Assembly: GCA_039602395.1 (NCBI GenBank)
Contig: JBCNJP010000003.1
Location: 64,160,278-64,224,277, forward strand
Direction: 5' to 3'
DNA from: Deinandra increscens subsp. villosa
Lineage: Eukaryota > Streptophyta > Magnoliopsida > Asterales > Asteraceae
Length of the DNA stretch: 64,000 nucleotides
Shown: in pieces, positions 1 to 11,433 of the stretch
Layout: the number at the start of each line of letters is the position of its first letter
How positions within the stretch are numbered: the stretch's first letter is position 1
Program-made: the position numbers and the translations under genes
The notes under the pieces: model-generated
What the model saw: only the letters and a program-made list of their open reading frames with translations
Database searches by the model: none
What the model was told of the DNA's origin: nothing

Positions 1-2
1 TA

Positions 3-1244
3 TATCGTGATAAAAATGAAGTATTGACAAAGGATGTTGAGATTTATAAGAAAAAGAGAGAAAGTGTTCTTGAAGAGTTATTTGCTGAATGTGAGATCCG
101 AAAGTTACAAACTTATGAATATGATGATCTCAATGCAAAGTTCATCAAGTCACAGAAAGAAGTTTTTGAAGCTCAACAAAAGATCAATGATTTAAAACTG
201 GAGATTTTGGAGTTGAAGCGGCAAGTGAAGAATTGCAATTTATCACCCACAATGCTAAATTTCCTATACAAGCAGGATCAGAGTTCAGATAGTTCTCAGA
301 AGGCTGATGTTCACTTGGTTCCTCAACCAGTGGATTTAACTGAAGTTACTGCTGCTCAGATTGATCCAAAAGATGAATTGCATGATTATTCCAAGTTTGC
401 TACTCCACCCAAGAAGAATAAATCTAAGTCCAAAAAGAAGGAAAAGCCTTTGGGTGAAGCTCCAAAATTTGTGTCAAAGTCTGTTTTGTTGGAGAATGAG
501 AAGGCTTTTGATAAGGTTGTGTCAAGTTCTTCATCTGCAACTGAAGAAGAAAAAGTTTTGGTTGAGAAGAACAGGCTGAAGGATATTAAAACCAAATTTA
601 CTAGTGAAGCTAAGGCGAGAGAAGCTTCGGGTTCTTCTTCAGGTACTTCAAAGGTTTCAGGCTCCAAACACAAAGGTGTGGGGTTTGTTGTGAAGGAAGA
701 ATTGATTCAAACAAAGAATCCGGTGAAAGTTGCCAAGGCTCCTAAAGTAAAGAATGCAAAGAAATCACCATCTCAGAAGGAATTCACTTACTATTCTGGA
801 AGATCGTCGTCTTCGAGAAGTCCATCTCCTAGGTATGATTCCTCTGATGATTTCTTTGACAATTTTGATTCTGAGCATTCATTAGGTTTTTCAAAATCAA
901 AACAATTTTCAACTGTGTTTAGAGAACGACTTTGTTATGTATGTCGTCAACCTGGACATCTTGCTGCTGATTGTCCGACGACAGCATATATCCATAAAAC
1001 TGCCAAATATGTGGATAACAAAGGTCAAATTTTTGATGAACCATGGTCCCCAAAGATAAAATCAAATCGTACATCATCTTGGTCTAAACCAAGTACGTCG
1101 GTTGAGTCTGATTCAGGTTCTGATCAAAAATTGAAAATTTTACAAATTTGGAAACCAAAAGTTGTTTCCAAGGCCAACAAAGACTTTGTGGAAGACACCG
1201 GGCGACCCGACGATGTTACATCGGGTCGATCCCAAAGCGACTAA
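3..1244 (+). CDS. Copia-type Gag-like protein, C-terminal part
   Basis: An open frame enters from the left edge and runs to a stop at 1244 (about 413 residues visible). The first 80 residues or so are heptad-like and charged (coiled coil), followed by a Lys/Ser-rich linker and one CCHC zinc knuckle near residue 312 (C-Y-V-C, H and C with spacing 2-4-4). A short tail containing I-W-K-P-K-V-V-S-K follows, the kind of sequence that precedes protease in related copia polyproteins. Here the frame stops after that tail and no protease motif follows. The role is presumably RNA binding and particle assembly for a non-autonomous element whose other enzymes come from elsewhere. The frame is intact over the visible part, unlike elements 2 and 3, so this is the youngest of the three. 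No start codon can be assigned inside the window. Confidence 0.8.
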   Translation, partial: YRDKNEVLTKDVEIYKKKRESVLEELFAECEIRKLQTYEYDDLNAKFIKSQKEVFEAQQKINDLKLEILELKRQVKNCNLSPTMLNFLYKQDQSSDSSQKADVHLVPQPVDLTEVTAAQIDPKDELHDYSKFATPPKKNKSKSKKKEKPLGEAPKFVSKSVLLENEKAFDKVVSSSSSATEEEKVLVEKNRLKDIKTKFTSEAKAREASGSSSGTSKVSGSKHKGVGFVVKEELIQTKNPVKVAKAPKVKNAKKSPSQKEFTYYSGRSSSSRSPSPRYDSSDDFFDNFDSEHSLGFSKSKQFSTVFRERLCYVCRQPGHLAADCPTTAYIHKTAKYVDNKGQIFDEPWSPKIKSNRTSSWSKPSTSVESDSGSDQKLKILQIWKPKVVSKANKDFVEDTGRPDDVTSGRSQSD

Positions 1245-1887
1245 TGATTTATTTGGTGTCAGCAGGTGTTTCAGGAAGATCTTTCGGTGATTGAAAAATT
1301 GCTGATTGTGAAATATCTGTTCTAATTAATCTGACTTTCAAAATTCATTGTGTTTTCAAAACGACTTAATCTGCAAGTATTCGTGTTGATTGATCACTTT
1401 TTCGTTTGTTTTTCACTCCGTCTCATTCTGAGGGGGAGTTTGTTTTTGCAAAAATACAAAAATAGTCTGTTGTTTTTCAAATCGTAAAAATGAAAATCTA
1501 TAAATAGAGTTGTCATTTTTAGGGGGAGAAATTTGAAAAAGTCAAAAACATTGAAAAATGCAAAAAGCCAAAAACATTGAAAAATGAGAAATTGTATCTG
1601 ACATGATTGGGAAATGATGGTACATTGGCTGACATCGTCTGACTCATGGATAAAATAGATGAAAAAGTCATAAGACCATTTGATCGATGTGTAAGGTAGG
1701 CTCGGCAAATCAGAAAGTATACAAATGTGATATACACTAAATCTGATGCTTGACCTAGTGGACAACATCTTGATGCATATCTCATGATATATCAAGAAAA
1801 AGATATGTGAAGAATAAAATGAGAAGTCACTGTGTATACATGTGTTCATTTTGCAAAGATTTAAACTTGTTTGATTTTCTTTATTTT

Positions 1888-2126
1888 GTCAAACGATCGG
1901 ACTTTCTTTGCGTGTCGAAAGACCGACCTGATTGTTGTTCGTTTGACATTCTGCTTTATTTTCTTTGGTGTTTCGTATAACTCATCGGACTTTCTCTGCG
2001 TGTACGGGAGTACCGACCTGATTGTTGTTGAGTTATACAATTTCAACTTGTTTTATTTTCTTATTTTGTTAAATCCGAGGCCTTATCTGCGTATCGAAAG
2101 ATCGACCTTAAGGTAGACGATTTAAC
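1888..2126 (+). other. Three tandem structured hairpins (element 1)
   Basis: Three units, 1888-1947, 1975-2038 and 2068-2126, each open and close with complementary arms: GTCAAACGA/TCGTTTGAC, GTATAACTCA/TGAGTTATAC and GTTAAATC/GATTTAAC. Inside the first two arms is a shared stem-loop (TCGGACTTTC, loop containing TGCGTGT, then a GAAAG or GGGAG strand and CCGA) followed by CCTGATTGTTG. The third is related but more diverged. Spacers of 27-29 nt are T-rich. The arms differ between units but always pair. The same units occur in elements 2 and 3 in the same sense relative to gag. The function is unknown; an RNA packaging, dimerisation or processing signal is possible. Confidence 0.75.
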
Positions 2127-2845
2127 GTTCTTATTTCTTTTTGCATGGAACACAGTTGACTATATCATGAATACAATTATTATGTGATTAAAATCACAAA
2201 TGAAATCACAAAATGTGATTAGCAAAGCATATCTGAGTATGTCTGATAGTGTGGGGTACACTGGTCAATGCAAATCTATTAAATACCTTAACATATCCAG
2301 ATGTTATGAGTATGATTGTGCCAGAGTTTAGAATTGGACAAATTATATCTGCAATCGGCATGGCTTATGTGCTACTATAATCGAAATTGAAGTGTAGTTC
2401 AGCATGTTATGACCAATATGATCCCAAGTCGTGATCTTTCTCACAAAAGACAAAAATAGTGTCTGATTCTGTATGGCATTTACTTTCTTATCAGAAAATA
2501 CCAAAAAGATTTTAGGAATGTTTTGATATAAAGTTTCTAAAAGTCAAAAAGATTTTGTTTCTAATTTGTTTTCAATTGATCAACACGGAGTACAACATCA
2601 TATTCAAAATCATGATATCTTGGAGTCTCGAAGAGACGTTTTGCGCCAGGATTATTTATATTGGCAGGTTTCTAAGTGGAAAGAGAACATCACAACTTCA
2701 AGTCTTCTGAAGATTGTTGATAAAGAGACTACACACGTTGTAATATCAAGTATTCAAGATTGAACTCATCGTCTAGATCGAGGAGGAGTTTGATTGAAGA
2801 TACAAGGTACAAGTTTTATTAAGAGGAGATAATACTGCACATGCT

Positions 2846-2856
2846 GAGGGGGAGTT
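2846..2856 (+). promoter_or_regulatory. Polypurine tract of element 1
   Basis: A gaggggg-agtt purine run lies directly before the TG of the 3' LTR, the usual place for the plus-strand primer in LTR elements. A second gagggggagttt run occurs at 1431-1442. Confidence 0.65.
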
Positions 2857-3184
2857 TGTTGATACATGGTTCCTGATCGTCATGTGAAGTATCGAGAACA
2901 AGACGGATCGTGCAAGTTTAGGTATGGCCGAACCTTGGCCGAACTCCAGGTTCGGAGCCGCCGAAGCTTGGCCGAACCTGAGGATCGGCCAGTCGTGGTT
3001 TCAGCCTATAAATAGGTTGGTCTTGTATAGAGTTAGAGAGCTTCCGTGTTATAACTTTCTCTGAGTGTACTTTGTGGTCTCTGTGGTTAATACAAGTCTC
3101 AGTTGTATTTACTCTCTGTGTTTTACTCGTTTACATTGATTTCTATACAACTAAGTAGAAGATTCTCACGCTCACGAACTTTCA
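2857..3184 (+). repeat. 3' LTR of element 1
   Basis: 328 bp starting tgttgatac and ending actttca. A TATA box (tataaata) is at 3007-3014. Just upstream (about 2925-2990) is a block of repeated and inverted CCGAAC/GTTCGG half-sites. The other LTR is outside the window, so length and age cannot be checked by pairing. Confidence 0.7.
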
Positions 3185-3682
3185 GAAAGTTAACCCGAAA
3201 CTTAAGAACACAAAAGTGTAAATAATCACTCGTTTATAGCTCGAATTGATCAACGATTACATGATTTAAACTCGTTTACAATCTCTAATCATGATCCTAA
3301 ACATAGAACTCTCTGAAAAACAAGATCAAAAACTCCTCCCTTTAAGAAATTGAACTCGGGTAAAATGGTTATTCCAGAGATTCCTTTTGTCCGAACTCCA
3401 AAACTCATTTTATAAGAATCCAGTTGAGTGCCGAACTTGAGGTTCAGAGACAGTTCGGCGTATGTCCGAACTTTAAGTTCGGACCTCATTTGGTTGTCTT
3501 CAAATCTTGATCTTCAACTTAATCTACATATCTCATTTATGAGATTTTACTAAAACACAAACAAGACCCTCCACTTTAATAAAATGACACAAACTACCCT
3601 ATATCATGATTTAACCATTCTAACTAAAAAAAACTAACGAGACTAACTGATACACACACGACACACATATTTTGCACCAACA
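3185..3682 (-). repeat. 3' LTR of element 2, truncated by element 1
   Basis: About 490 bp match the right LTR 9374-9872 closely, ending tttgcaccaaca. The first ~70 bp are missing because element 1 inserted there. A TATA-like ttataaaatg on the - strand is near 3410, with CCGAACTT/AAGTTCGG inverted half-sites at about 3430-3485. Confidence 0.75.
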
Positions 3683-4608
3683 AACTCCCCCTTGACGTGT
3701 GCTGTATCAGATCTTCAACCTCATTGAATTTGTTGTTAGTTGATATAAGGTAGGCATGGCAGGAACAGTACTAAGTCAACTGAACCATTTCTAAAAGTGA
3801 TAAACTCTTTGAGAACTTTGCAACCATGCATGAAATCCATTCTGAGATCTTTATCTAAAAGACTTTGATATTTTCAACCTGCACGTTTCAGAAGACATAA
3901 GTGCGGTTTTTTTCTTTTCCAAACATAACTTTAATCTTGGAAGCAAAACTCCTCCTTTGGAGAAACCAAGACATTTATTTTTGAAAATTTGTTGTATCCC
4001 GTGTCAATCAGATCAAAAACAAAGAAGAAAGAAAATCATTTTGGATTTTACAAAGTTTATATCAAAGCACACTGAAAATCTTTTTGATTTTTTATAAACT
4101 GAAACATAAATGCAATATAGAATTAAACTCTATTTTTGTTTTTGGTGAGAAAGATCACAACATGAGATCATATTAGACATAACGCATCGTACACACTGCA
4201 ATTTCAAAATACTAAGCATGCAAGCCAAGCTGACTGAGAATAGAACCATTTGGTTTATTTCAACTAAAGCTGGTCATTGTCTATAGCTTTCTGATATGAA
4301 ATTAAGTGTATTTATCGAGCATTAATAACATGTTACCCACACAATCAGGAATACTGGCAATCTACTCATTTCATATTTTTGAATTTTTCTTTTATTCAAG
4401 CAAAGTTACTCGCAGTAGATTTCTCATACTAATATTGTAAACTTGCTTATACAGAATCAAATGCCAAAGAGATATCAAGTTCATGGTGTTTCTTGCAAAA
4501 AGAAAGCAGAAGCCTCAAATACTTAGCAATCTGGTTGGTCTTGTGAGCACGCAGAGAATGCATATGTATTGAGAAAATAAATTAAAAGAAATCAAACAAG
4601 TTGAAGTT

Positions 4609-4759
4609 GTATAATCCAACAACAATCAGGTCGGTACTCACGTACACGCAAAGAAAGTCCGATGGATTATACGAAACACCAAAGAAAATAAAGCAGAACG
4701 TCAAACGAACAACAATTAGGTCGATCTTTAGATACGCAGAGAAAGTCCGATCGTTTGAC
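4609..4759 (-). other. Two tandem structured hairpins (element 2)
   Basis: Units 4609-4672 and 4700-4759 are the counterparts of units 2 and 1 of element 1, read on the - strand like the gag. The outer arms of the first are GTATAATCCA/TGGATTATAC, where elements 1 and 3 have GTATAACTCA/TGAGTTATAC: both sides changed and pairing is kept. The other has GTCAAACGA/TCGTTTGAC. A counterpart of unit 3 is not found here. Confidence 0.75.
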
Positions 4760-4956
4760 AAAATAAAGAAAATCAAACAAGTTGAAATTTTTCAAAATAA
4801 AGCAAGCATACACCAGAACATCTCTTTATTCTGTTTTTGGTATTTCTCAATTTATTTTGCCAGATATACACAGTACCCATCATGATTTGTAACCACAATT
4901 TTCAAGCAAGCGTTATCTTTATATCGTACTCGCATATATCAGACTACTCAGCACAT

Positions 4957-5032
4957 TCAGTCAAGTCAAGCAATCAGTCAAGTGAAGCAATCAGTCAAGT
5001 CAAGCAATCAGTCAAGTCAAGCAAGCACCTAC
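4957..5032. repeat. Short minisatellite, ~20-bp unit
   Basis: About four imperfect copies of a cagtcaagtcaagcaat-type unit, inside the non-coding tail of element 2. It is probably replication slippage. Confidence 0.7.
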
Positions 5033-5783
5033 ATCCTTTCTTTCTACTTTATTCATGGTAGATAACGTATGCTGATGTACCATCATTTCTGATCTTCTGT
5101 TGGATCGATTTCTCATTTTTCATTTTTTTTTATATTTTGCATTTTCTCCCCTTAAAATTCAACAAACTCTATTTTTTTGAAATTTCCAAAATTTCACCCC
5201 CTAAAGATATGAAAGAAAGTAAAAGAAAAGAAAATAAAATTGATCGACCAACACGGATACCTCGGATTTTTAGATTTTGAAAGATCATTTTTCTCAAAAA
5301 CGTTTGTGAAATATCAACTCTTGTAAGCGCTAACTTAGGCAAAATACTCCACTATCAGCAACTTTGCAGTCACTAATAGGCCTTCTTGAAGTACCTGCAC
5401 ACAACCTCAAATAATTTTTAGTTAAATACGGGAACCCAAACCGGCTTGGTTCGTCCTGTATCCTCAACATGATCGTTTCCCGCTGAGGTTGCCATTTTCT
5501 GTTTCCAAGAACGAAATGGTTTAGACGATTTCGCCTGATGCGAATCAGAACCATTGACATACCGTGACAAGTTGGAAACAATATTTAACAATTCACCAAC
5601 TAACATTTTCTTAGATTTTGGATGAAGTTGGTGATGTTGTCTAGGCCCATAGTAAGAAAGATCATTTGAGTAAGGCATTTTAAACTCATTTTGGAAAAAT
5701 TGTTTTTGTTTTGAAAATTTTGATGACCAATCATCATAATTTGAGGTTTTACCAACAAACAGCTTCTTATAAGCTAGCTTTCG

Positions 5784-7987
5784 TTAGTTTTTCTGATTTT
5801 GTCTAACAGGTACCTCATTGAGAATCATTGAATCGGATGATGACGATCGATAAGAACCACGTGAAAGATTTTGTCGAATAGCACAATCACGAATCACATG
5901 TCCCGTCTTGTTGCAGTAAAAGCAAGCTCTCCCATCAACCAACTTAGGAGATGACATGGATTCTGTTGACATTGTAGAATGTTGAGAAGAATCACTCTCT
6001 AGACGCTCTAACGTAGAATTCGTTGATAGAAAATCAGCATCAGGTTCACACAAGATATGATTCTCAGGTGGAATCTCCTTTTCTTTGTGAACCTTGATAT
6101 CCTCCACAATTTCTTCTATCTCAAGCACATCTTGAAGATCACTTCCAACATTCATATTCTCGTCTTTGCTTTCATATCCCAGACCACCATTCTTATTAGA
6201 TTTATCTGGTACCGACTTAGGTTTCTCATGACCTTATGAAACAAGTCGAGAAAACTCACCCTTGATAGCATTTAAATCATTTTTATTGAAAAACAAAGAT
6301 TCATCAATCACAATCTCCAAAAATTTATCGACTTTCACTTTTCCTGAATTGCCGTCAAAAACTTTTCCTTATCAAGCAATATGGAACTTGAAACAAATTT
6401 AGTTCTCTTGTTAGCATCAGAATTCTCTTCATTTTTCTTCTGCGACTTTGACTTTTTCTTCTCAGAAGAATTATCAGCAAACTTTGAATAATCATAAACT
6501 TCTTCCGTTGCTTTCAAAGTATTGATAGAATTTTCAATGACCACAGGAGGTGGAACATATTTCATAATAACATCACCAAAAATCTGTTGAAAACCCTCCT
6601 TTTTGCACAAAAAATTTGTGAAAAACGATTAATTATTGAGATTATGTAACTGTCTTTTCAAATCACGAACCTCAATCTTCATGTCTGCAATTTTCTTGTG
6701 CGCTTCAGCCAACTCTTTTTGTGTTGCAATAAGTTCTTCTGTTGTTCTATTCAGAGTAAACTTTTCTCTCCTTAACCGATCATGAACATCATATGTTTCT
6801 TGAACAACCTTTTCCCATTTCTGTTTATAAATCTCAACATTTTGCTTCAAAAGCTTGTTTTCACGAAACAATTCAGCTTTAGCATCTAACAGCTTCGTGT
6901 TTTCCTCTTGATGACTTAATTCTTTAGCAGTAAAATCAGCAACTTCCATTTCTAGACCTTCAAGTTTGATCTTTGATTTGGCAAACAAATCATCAAAAAC
7001 TGCAGCCATATCATTTGCTTCTTTCTTCCATTTCTCAACTTCCTTTATATCAAATCATCATTTGTTTCAGTCAGCTTTGAAACTTTTGCAATCAACTCCG
7101 CATTCTCATGCTTAAGCTTCAATTCATTCTCAACAGCTTTACATTTTGAAGAACCATCTTTTTAAACTTCTTCAATTGTAATGTCTTTTTTTTTGTGAAC
7201 CTGGACATCCTCAAACACTTTTTCTATCTTGATCTTCTCCTTGTCATTTTGAATACCATTGACAAGTCTATCTATTTTCTGAAGAATTTTGTTCTCTTTC
7301 AGTGCAATCCTTTCTGAGAATGTCAATGATATGTCAGAAGATGACTTTTGAGTTGGAAACATCGTTGTTTCTTCCAAAATGACACTTTTTATCTTCTCGT
7401 TCTTGATCTCAAGCTTGACTTTCAATTCTGACACTTCTTTTGTCAAAGCATCAATTTTCTGTTTGTATAATTTTTTCATCCTCCAACAATCTATTGTATG
7501 TTGAACTCATATTCTTCAGATCAGCAAGCAAGTTTGTGTTTTTTTCTTGATAACTGTCAAGTTTGGTAGTATATTCAGTACACGTTTTTGTCAGAATCTT
7601 ACAATTTACACAAGATTTAGATTCCTCAGTGTCAATCTTCTTACTGGATTTATTCATTTCAGCATATTTCTGAGCGAGAACATCCCATAACATTTTAGAA
7701 TTCTTGCAAGTCTTGAATTGAAGCAGTAATTCTTTTGACAATGCCATTGTTAGAATATCATAAGCTTTTAATTCTCTTTCATAACATTCCCTTTCCTCAA
7801 ATGAAAGATCTCTTTGAAATTTAGGAATACCATGCCAATCAGTCGGATATGAATACTTTTTATCAATCGTCTTCCAAAATTCATCAAAGTTAGCATTGAT
7901 AAAAACCTCAAATTCCTTTTTCCATTCTTGATAAGCTTCACATTTTGACAACTTGGGAACCACCTAACTTGATTGAACTTTACTCAT
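5784..7987 (-). pseudogene. Broken Gag-like gene of element 2
   Basis: Read on the - strand, an ATG at 7987 is followed after seven codons by a TAG (7964-7966). The frame then resumes with a copia-Gag N-terminal region (residues W-K-K-E-F and L-W-D-V-L). It runs into Lys/Glu-rich coiled-coil segments in several frames (7162-7479, 6629-7009, 6335-6610) and ends with a CCHC knuckle at about 5882-5925 (C-F-Y-C, H, C). Compared with element 3, the rest of the UBN2-type gag domain and the first zinc knuckle are missing, so an internal deletion has occurred. Several frameshifts and stops make it non-functional. A further decayed tail in another frame reaches about 5418. Confidence 0.75.
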
Positions 7988-9151
7988 TGTAATTTCACCA
8001 GAAAACTCCAATCGTTGAACCTTGAATCTTGAAATTTGAATTTTATAAAATCACCAAATTGAAATCCCAAGGCCAAGTTCTCAAAAATATTTTTGTATAT
8101 TTCTTGTTTAATATTTTTTTTAAGAAAACAAACGTTGAAAGGAAAACAAAAAAAATGTTTATAGTTTTTGTTTTTAAGAGAAGAAATAAGCAACGAAAAA
8201 TAAAACAGTAAAAACAAAAACGGTAAAAAAACAAAAACAAACATGAACGATTTTATGTTTGTTAACCGATTCGACAAACGCAAAAAAAAATTGTGTTCAC
8301 GAAACAATTGAACGAACACAAAAAGTATTATGTAGTTTTAAAAAAAAATTTAAAAAGAAAACTTGTAATTTTTTTTTAAAAACTTTGTATTAGAAAAGAA
8401 GTTGTTATTTTTTTTTAAAACAAAACCTATGTAACAATTTTTGTAAGTCACAAAAACTAGAGGGACTGAAAGAGAAAAATTTATAATAAAACAAAATAGT
8501 CGCAATGTCCCGATCTCTCTCTTTTCTTTTCCGGCGAAAGACCGGCCGGAACCAAATTTTCCAGTCAAAAACGTTTTTCCGGCTAACAAACCACCACAAC
8601 TTTCAACCGGTCATAACTTTCATAATACTCAACGAAAAATTGATCCGTAAATTGCGTTGGATTTGTGAGATCAATAGGATTCAAACTAGCACCATTGTTG
8701 CTAGGTTTTGAGTTGATTTAAGCCCCGAACGAATAGATTCCGGCGAATGATAAAGGTGGTGATTTTGTGATCTTCTCAAAACTCAACCAAATTGAAAACG
8801 GATCGTTGCATTAGCTTCATATTATCGAACCGAGTCTGTAGGTACCAAATTTACACGAAATGGTTGAGAATTACAGAAATCACCATGGAAGATGATGAAG
8901 AACACATGAAGCTCACTGTGATTTCGTGATATTGAGAAAAACTTCACCAAATTCGATTCTTAAACGTGCAATAGATTCGTGTTGACATAATAAAACTGCT
9001 TAAATTGATCAATATCATAAACAAACATGAACTAAGCCTCAATTTCAGATTCAAACTTAACAGTTTGACTTTGTAAAAGTCAAAAACAAACCAATTTCAT
9101 CAAATTGATCCAGATTTTGATCCAAAAACGGTGTAGAATCACGCCTGGATT

Positions 9152-9302
9152 GCTCTAATACCAATTGAAAACGTGATTCGTCCCGATCTAGTAAATTTGT
9201 ACACCGAAATTAGACCGAAAGTTAACCCGAAAGTTAACCCAAAACTTAAAAACACAAAAGTGTAAATAATCACTCGTTTGCCTGGATTGCTCTGATACCA
9301 AT
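9152..9302 (-). repeat. Duplicated primer-binding site and LTR start
   Basis: Sequence 9152-9281 (tRNA-Met primer-site complement, here gctctaatacca, plus the first ~107 bp of the LTR) is followed directly by a second primer-site complement (9289-9300, gctctgatacca) and the full LTR at 9303. The unit is about 130 bp and the copies differ by a few bases. The outer copy has the intact tRNA match. Confidence 0.75.
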
Positions 9303-9872
9303 TGAAAACGCGATTCGTCCCGATCTAGTGAATTTGTACACCGAAATTAGACCAAAAGTTAACCCGAAAGTTAACCCGAAACTTAAGAACACAAAAGTGT
9401 AAATAATCACTCGTTTATAGCTCGAATTGATCAACGATTACATGATTTGAACTCGTTTACAATCTCTAATCATGATCCTAAACATAGAACTTTTTGAACA
9501 ACAAGATCAAAAACTCCTCCCTTTAAGAAATTGAACTCGGGTAAAATGGTTATTCCAGAGATTCCTTTTGTCCGAACTCCAAAACTCATATTTATAAGAA
9601 TCCAGTTGAGTGCCGAACTTGAGGTTCGGAGACAGTTCGGCGTATGTCCGAACTTTAGGTTCGGACCTCATTTGGTTGTCTTCAAATCTTGATCTTCAAC
9701 TTAATCTACGTATCTCATTTATGAGATTTTACTAAAACACAAACAAGACCCTCCACTTTAATAAAATGACACAAACTACCCTATATCATGATTTAACCAT
9801 TCTAACTAAAACAACTAACAAAACTTACGAGACTAACTGATACACACACGACACACATATTTTGCACCAACA
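9303..9872 (-). repeat. 5' LTR of element 2
   Basis: 570 bp, begins tgaaaacgcg and ends ttgcaccaaca on the + strand. A TATA-like element (- strand) is at about 9588-9597, with paired CCGAACTT/GTTCGG half-sites at about 9610-9665. Flanking host sequence begins atggt at 9873; the matching left duplication would be outside the window. Confidence 0.75.
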
Positions 9873-11428
9873 ATGGTGTTATCCAAAGAGATTTCAATTT
9901 GACACTAGCGTTCTTGATTTGGATCGGGTTTAGATCTGGTTCTTCTTTGCAATCCAATCTTCAATCTGTTGATATTTAATCGGAAAAGTAAAGGGGAAAA
10001 TGCCGGTAGAGGAGGCCTAGCGTAACGATGGTCAGTGGCGGAGATGGACGACATCAGAGAAGGAAAATCTCCGATGAGAGGCGTTTGCGAGGTTATCGTT
10101 GTCTTCACCAGTGGTTAGGAGTACCACGTAGGAGATTTTGACAATAACTTTTTTTTGAAAAGCGATTTAGACAATAATTGTACTGATTTTTAATATTAAA
10201 TGGAGTTTTTATTTTATTTTAATGTTTTTATTAAAGATTTTATAAATGACTAAACTGCCCCCGAGCTAGTGTTAAAGGACTATCTATGAAACAACTTTAA
10301 AACATAAAGGATGTCTGGTGTAACAACCTTACTTAAAGGACTTAATCCGAAATCTAAGTCTAACATAAAGGACCTTCTATGTAATTTACTCAAAATTGAT
10401 TGATCTCCTATTATACTTTATAAATCCAAATAATTAAATTTATTTTCACATCATTAATAATAAAAGAAAAAAAGAAAATACCATATCATCATGGCTTATT
10501 GAATAGGTAAAATATCTAATATTAGAACATTACATAAAAGTTGAATGATGTAAATAAAACAAAAAAATAAGGTATTTAATTGGAACAAATTTAAAACTTG
10601 GTTATTTTTTTTTTGAACGGCCCATGAATGCTTTCCCTTATTATATTATATATATTAACAAAAGTAATTGAGAGGCTGTGAGGGCATTTCACTGTACCTC
10701 CTCCTCTCCAATAAGAAATGAACGACGACTTGTTTTGGTCCAATAAGAAGTTAACAACTTTACCTCACAATTGTTACTCTCTTCGTTATTTTCTAAAAGT
10801 CCTCTAATTTTGACATCCAGAAAAACTCTCCGGTCACTTGCTCCGTTCTCCGATTCGTTGCCGCTGTTCTCTTCGGCTGACGGTTGTTGCACATAGGGTT
10901 TATTATGCCATTTTTCGCCACTGGAGTGTCATCATCGGTTAATCGCCACAGATTTGGATACAGTCGACCCTAGGGTTTCTTATGCGGTTTAGTGATTCTA
11001 ATTCTTCTTTCATTCTCCATTGATTCCGCCTGAAGGTGGTTCGTTGGTTAACTTTATTACTCATCATTTTTCGTCTATGCAGACTCAATTCCGTTAGCTT
11101 TGAGTCGCAGTTGGTGTCTCCTACTGGTATGCCTTCGGTTGTAACTTTGCGCTTTTTTCCGATACTTCGTTTCTTCTAAGGTACGTGTCTTTGTTTCCAT
11201 CTTAAATTTTGATTGCGGAGGTTCTTTTCCAGTTAATATAGTATTCAATTTCTTATTTGATTGTTGTTTTACTTAAGGGGGGGTTGTTGACCGAAAATTT
11301 AGGAAGCGGATCAAGTGAGGTTATCATTTTGCATTTTGCTTTGACTTCATTGTCTTCTTTGGCTACTTTACAGGTTCTTATCATTGTTATTTGGAGTTCA
11401 GGTAATATTTTATAATGTCCTTACGTTT
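9873..11428. other. Non-coding stretch between elements 2 and 3
   Basis: No convincing exon. 9873-10110 has short open stretches on both strands with no recognised family. 10140-10660 is AT-rich. 10690-11430 is less AT-rich and has T/C-rich and splice-like sites (for example caggtaat near 11399), so it might be transcribed leader or intron of a gene interrupted by element 3. No protein can be supported. Confidence 0.4.
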
Positions 11429-11433
11429 ATAAC

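Larger units (their letters stand above)
1..3184 (+). mobile_element. Gag-only LTR retrotransposon 1 (3' part, nested in element 2)
   Basis: Seen: a copia-type gag reading frame, a non-coding tail with three tandem hairpins, a purine-rich tract (2846-2856) and a 328-bp LTR that starts TG and ends CA at 3184. Right after the LTR the sequence continues as the LTR of element 2 (compare 9370-9872), and the intact copy of that site reads gaaag then ttaacccg, so gaaag at 3185-3189 is the likely 5-bp target duplication. The left LTR and start of gag lie before the window. No protease, integrase, reverse transcriptase or RNase H is seen between gag and LTR, as in the non-autonomous TR-GAG class of elements. 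Confidence 0.8.
3185..9872 (-). mobile_element. Gag-only LTR retrotransposon 2 (decayed)
   Basis: LTRs match at 3190-3682 (cut by element 1 on its left) and 9303-9872. The internal part reads on the - strand: a complement of tggtatcagagc next to the right LTR (primer-binding site for initiator tRNA-Met), a broken gag, two hairpin units, and a purine tract (complement of aactccccctt at 3683) against the left LTR. No pol domain is found. The internal sequence is related to element 3 and, in its tail, to element 1, but the LTRs differ. Its leader (about 7990-9150) is A/T-rich and non-coding. Confidence 0.75.

Noticed and set aside
1888..2126. Hammerhead ribozymes (as in plant retrozymes)
   Set aside because: The units have CTGATTG where a hammerhead needs CTGANGA, and the GAAA strand is on the wrong side. 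The essential G and A are absent in every copy.
8029..8319. Membrane-like ORFs rich in F, L and K on both strands
   Set aside because: Produced by A/T homopolymer-rich leader of element 2; no conserved motif.
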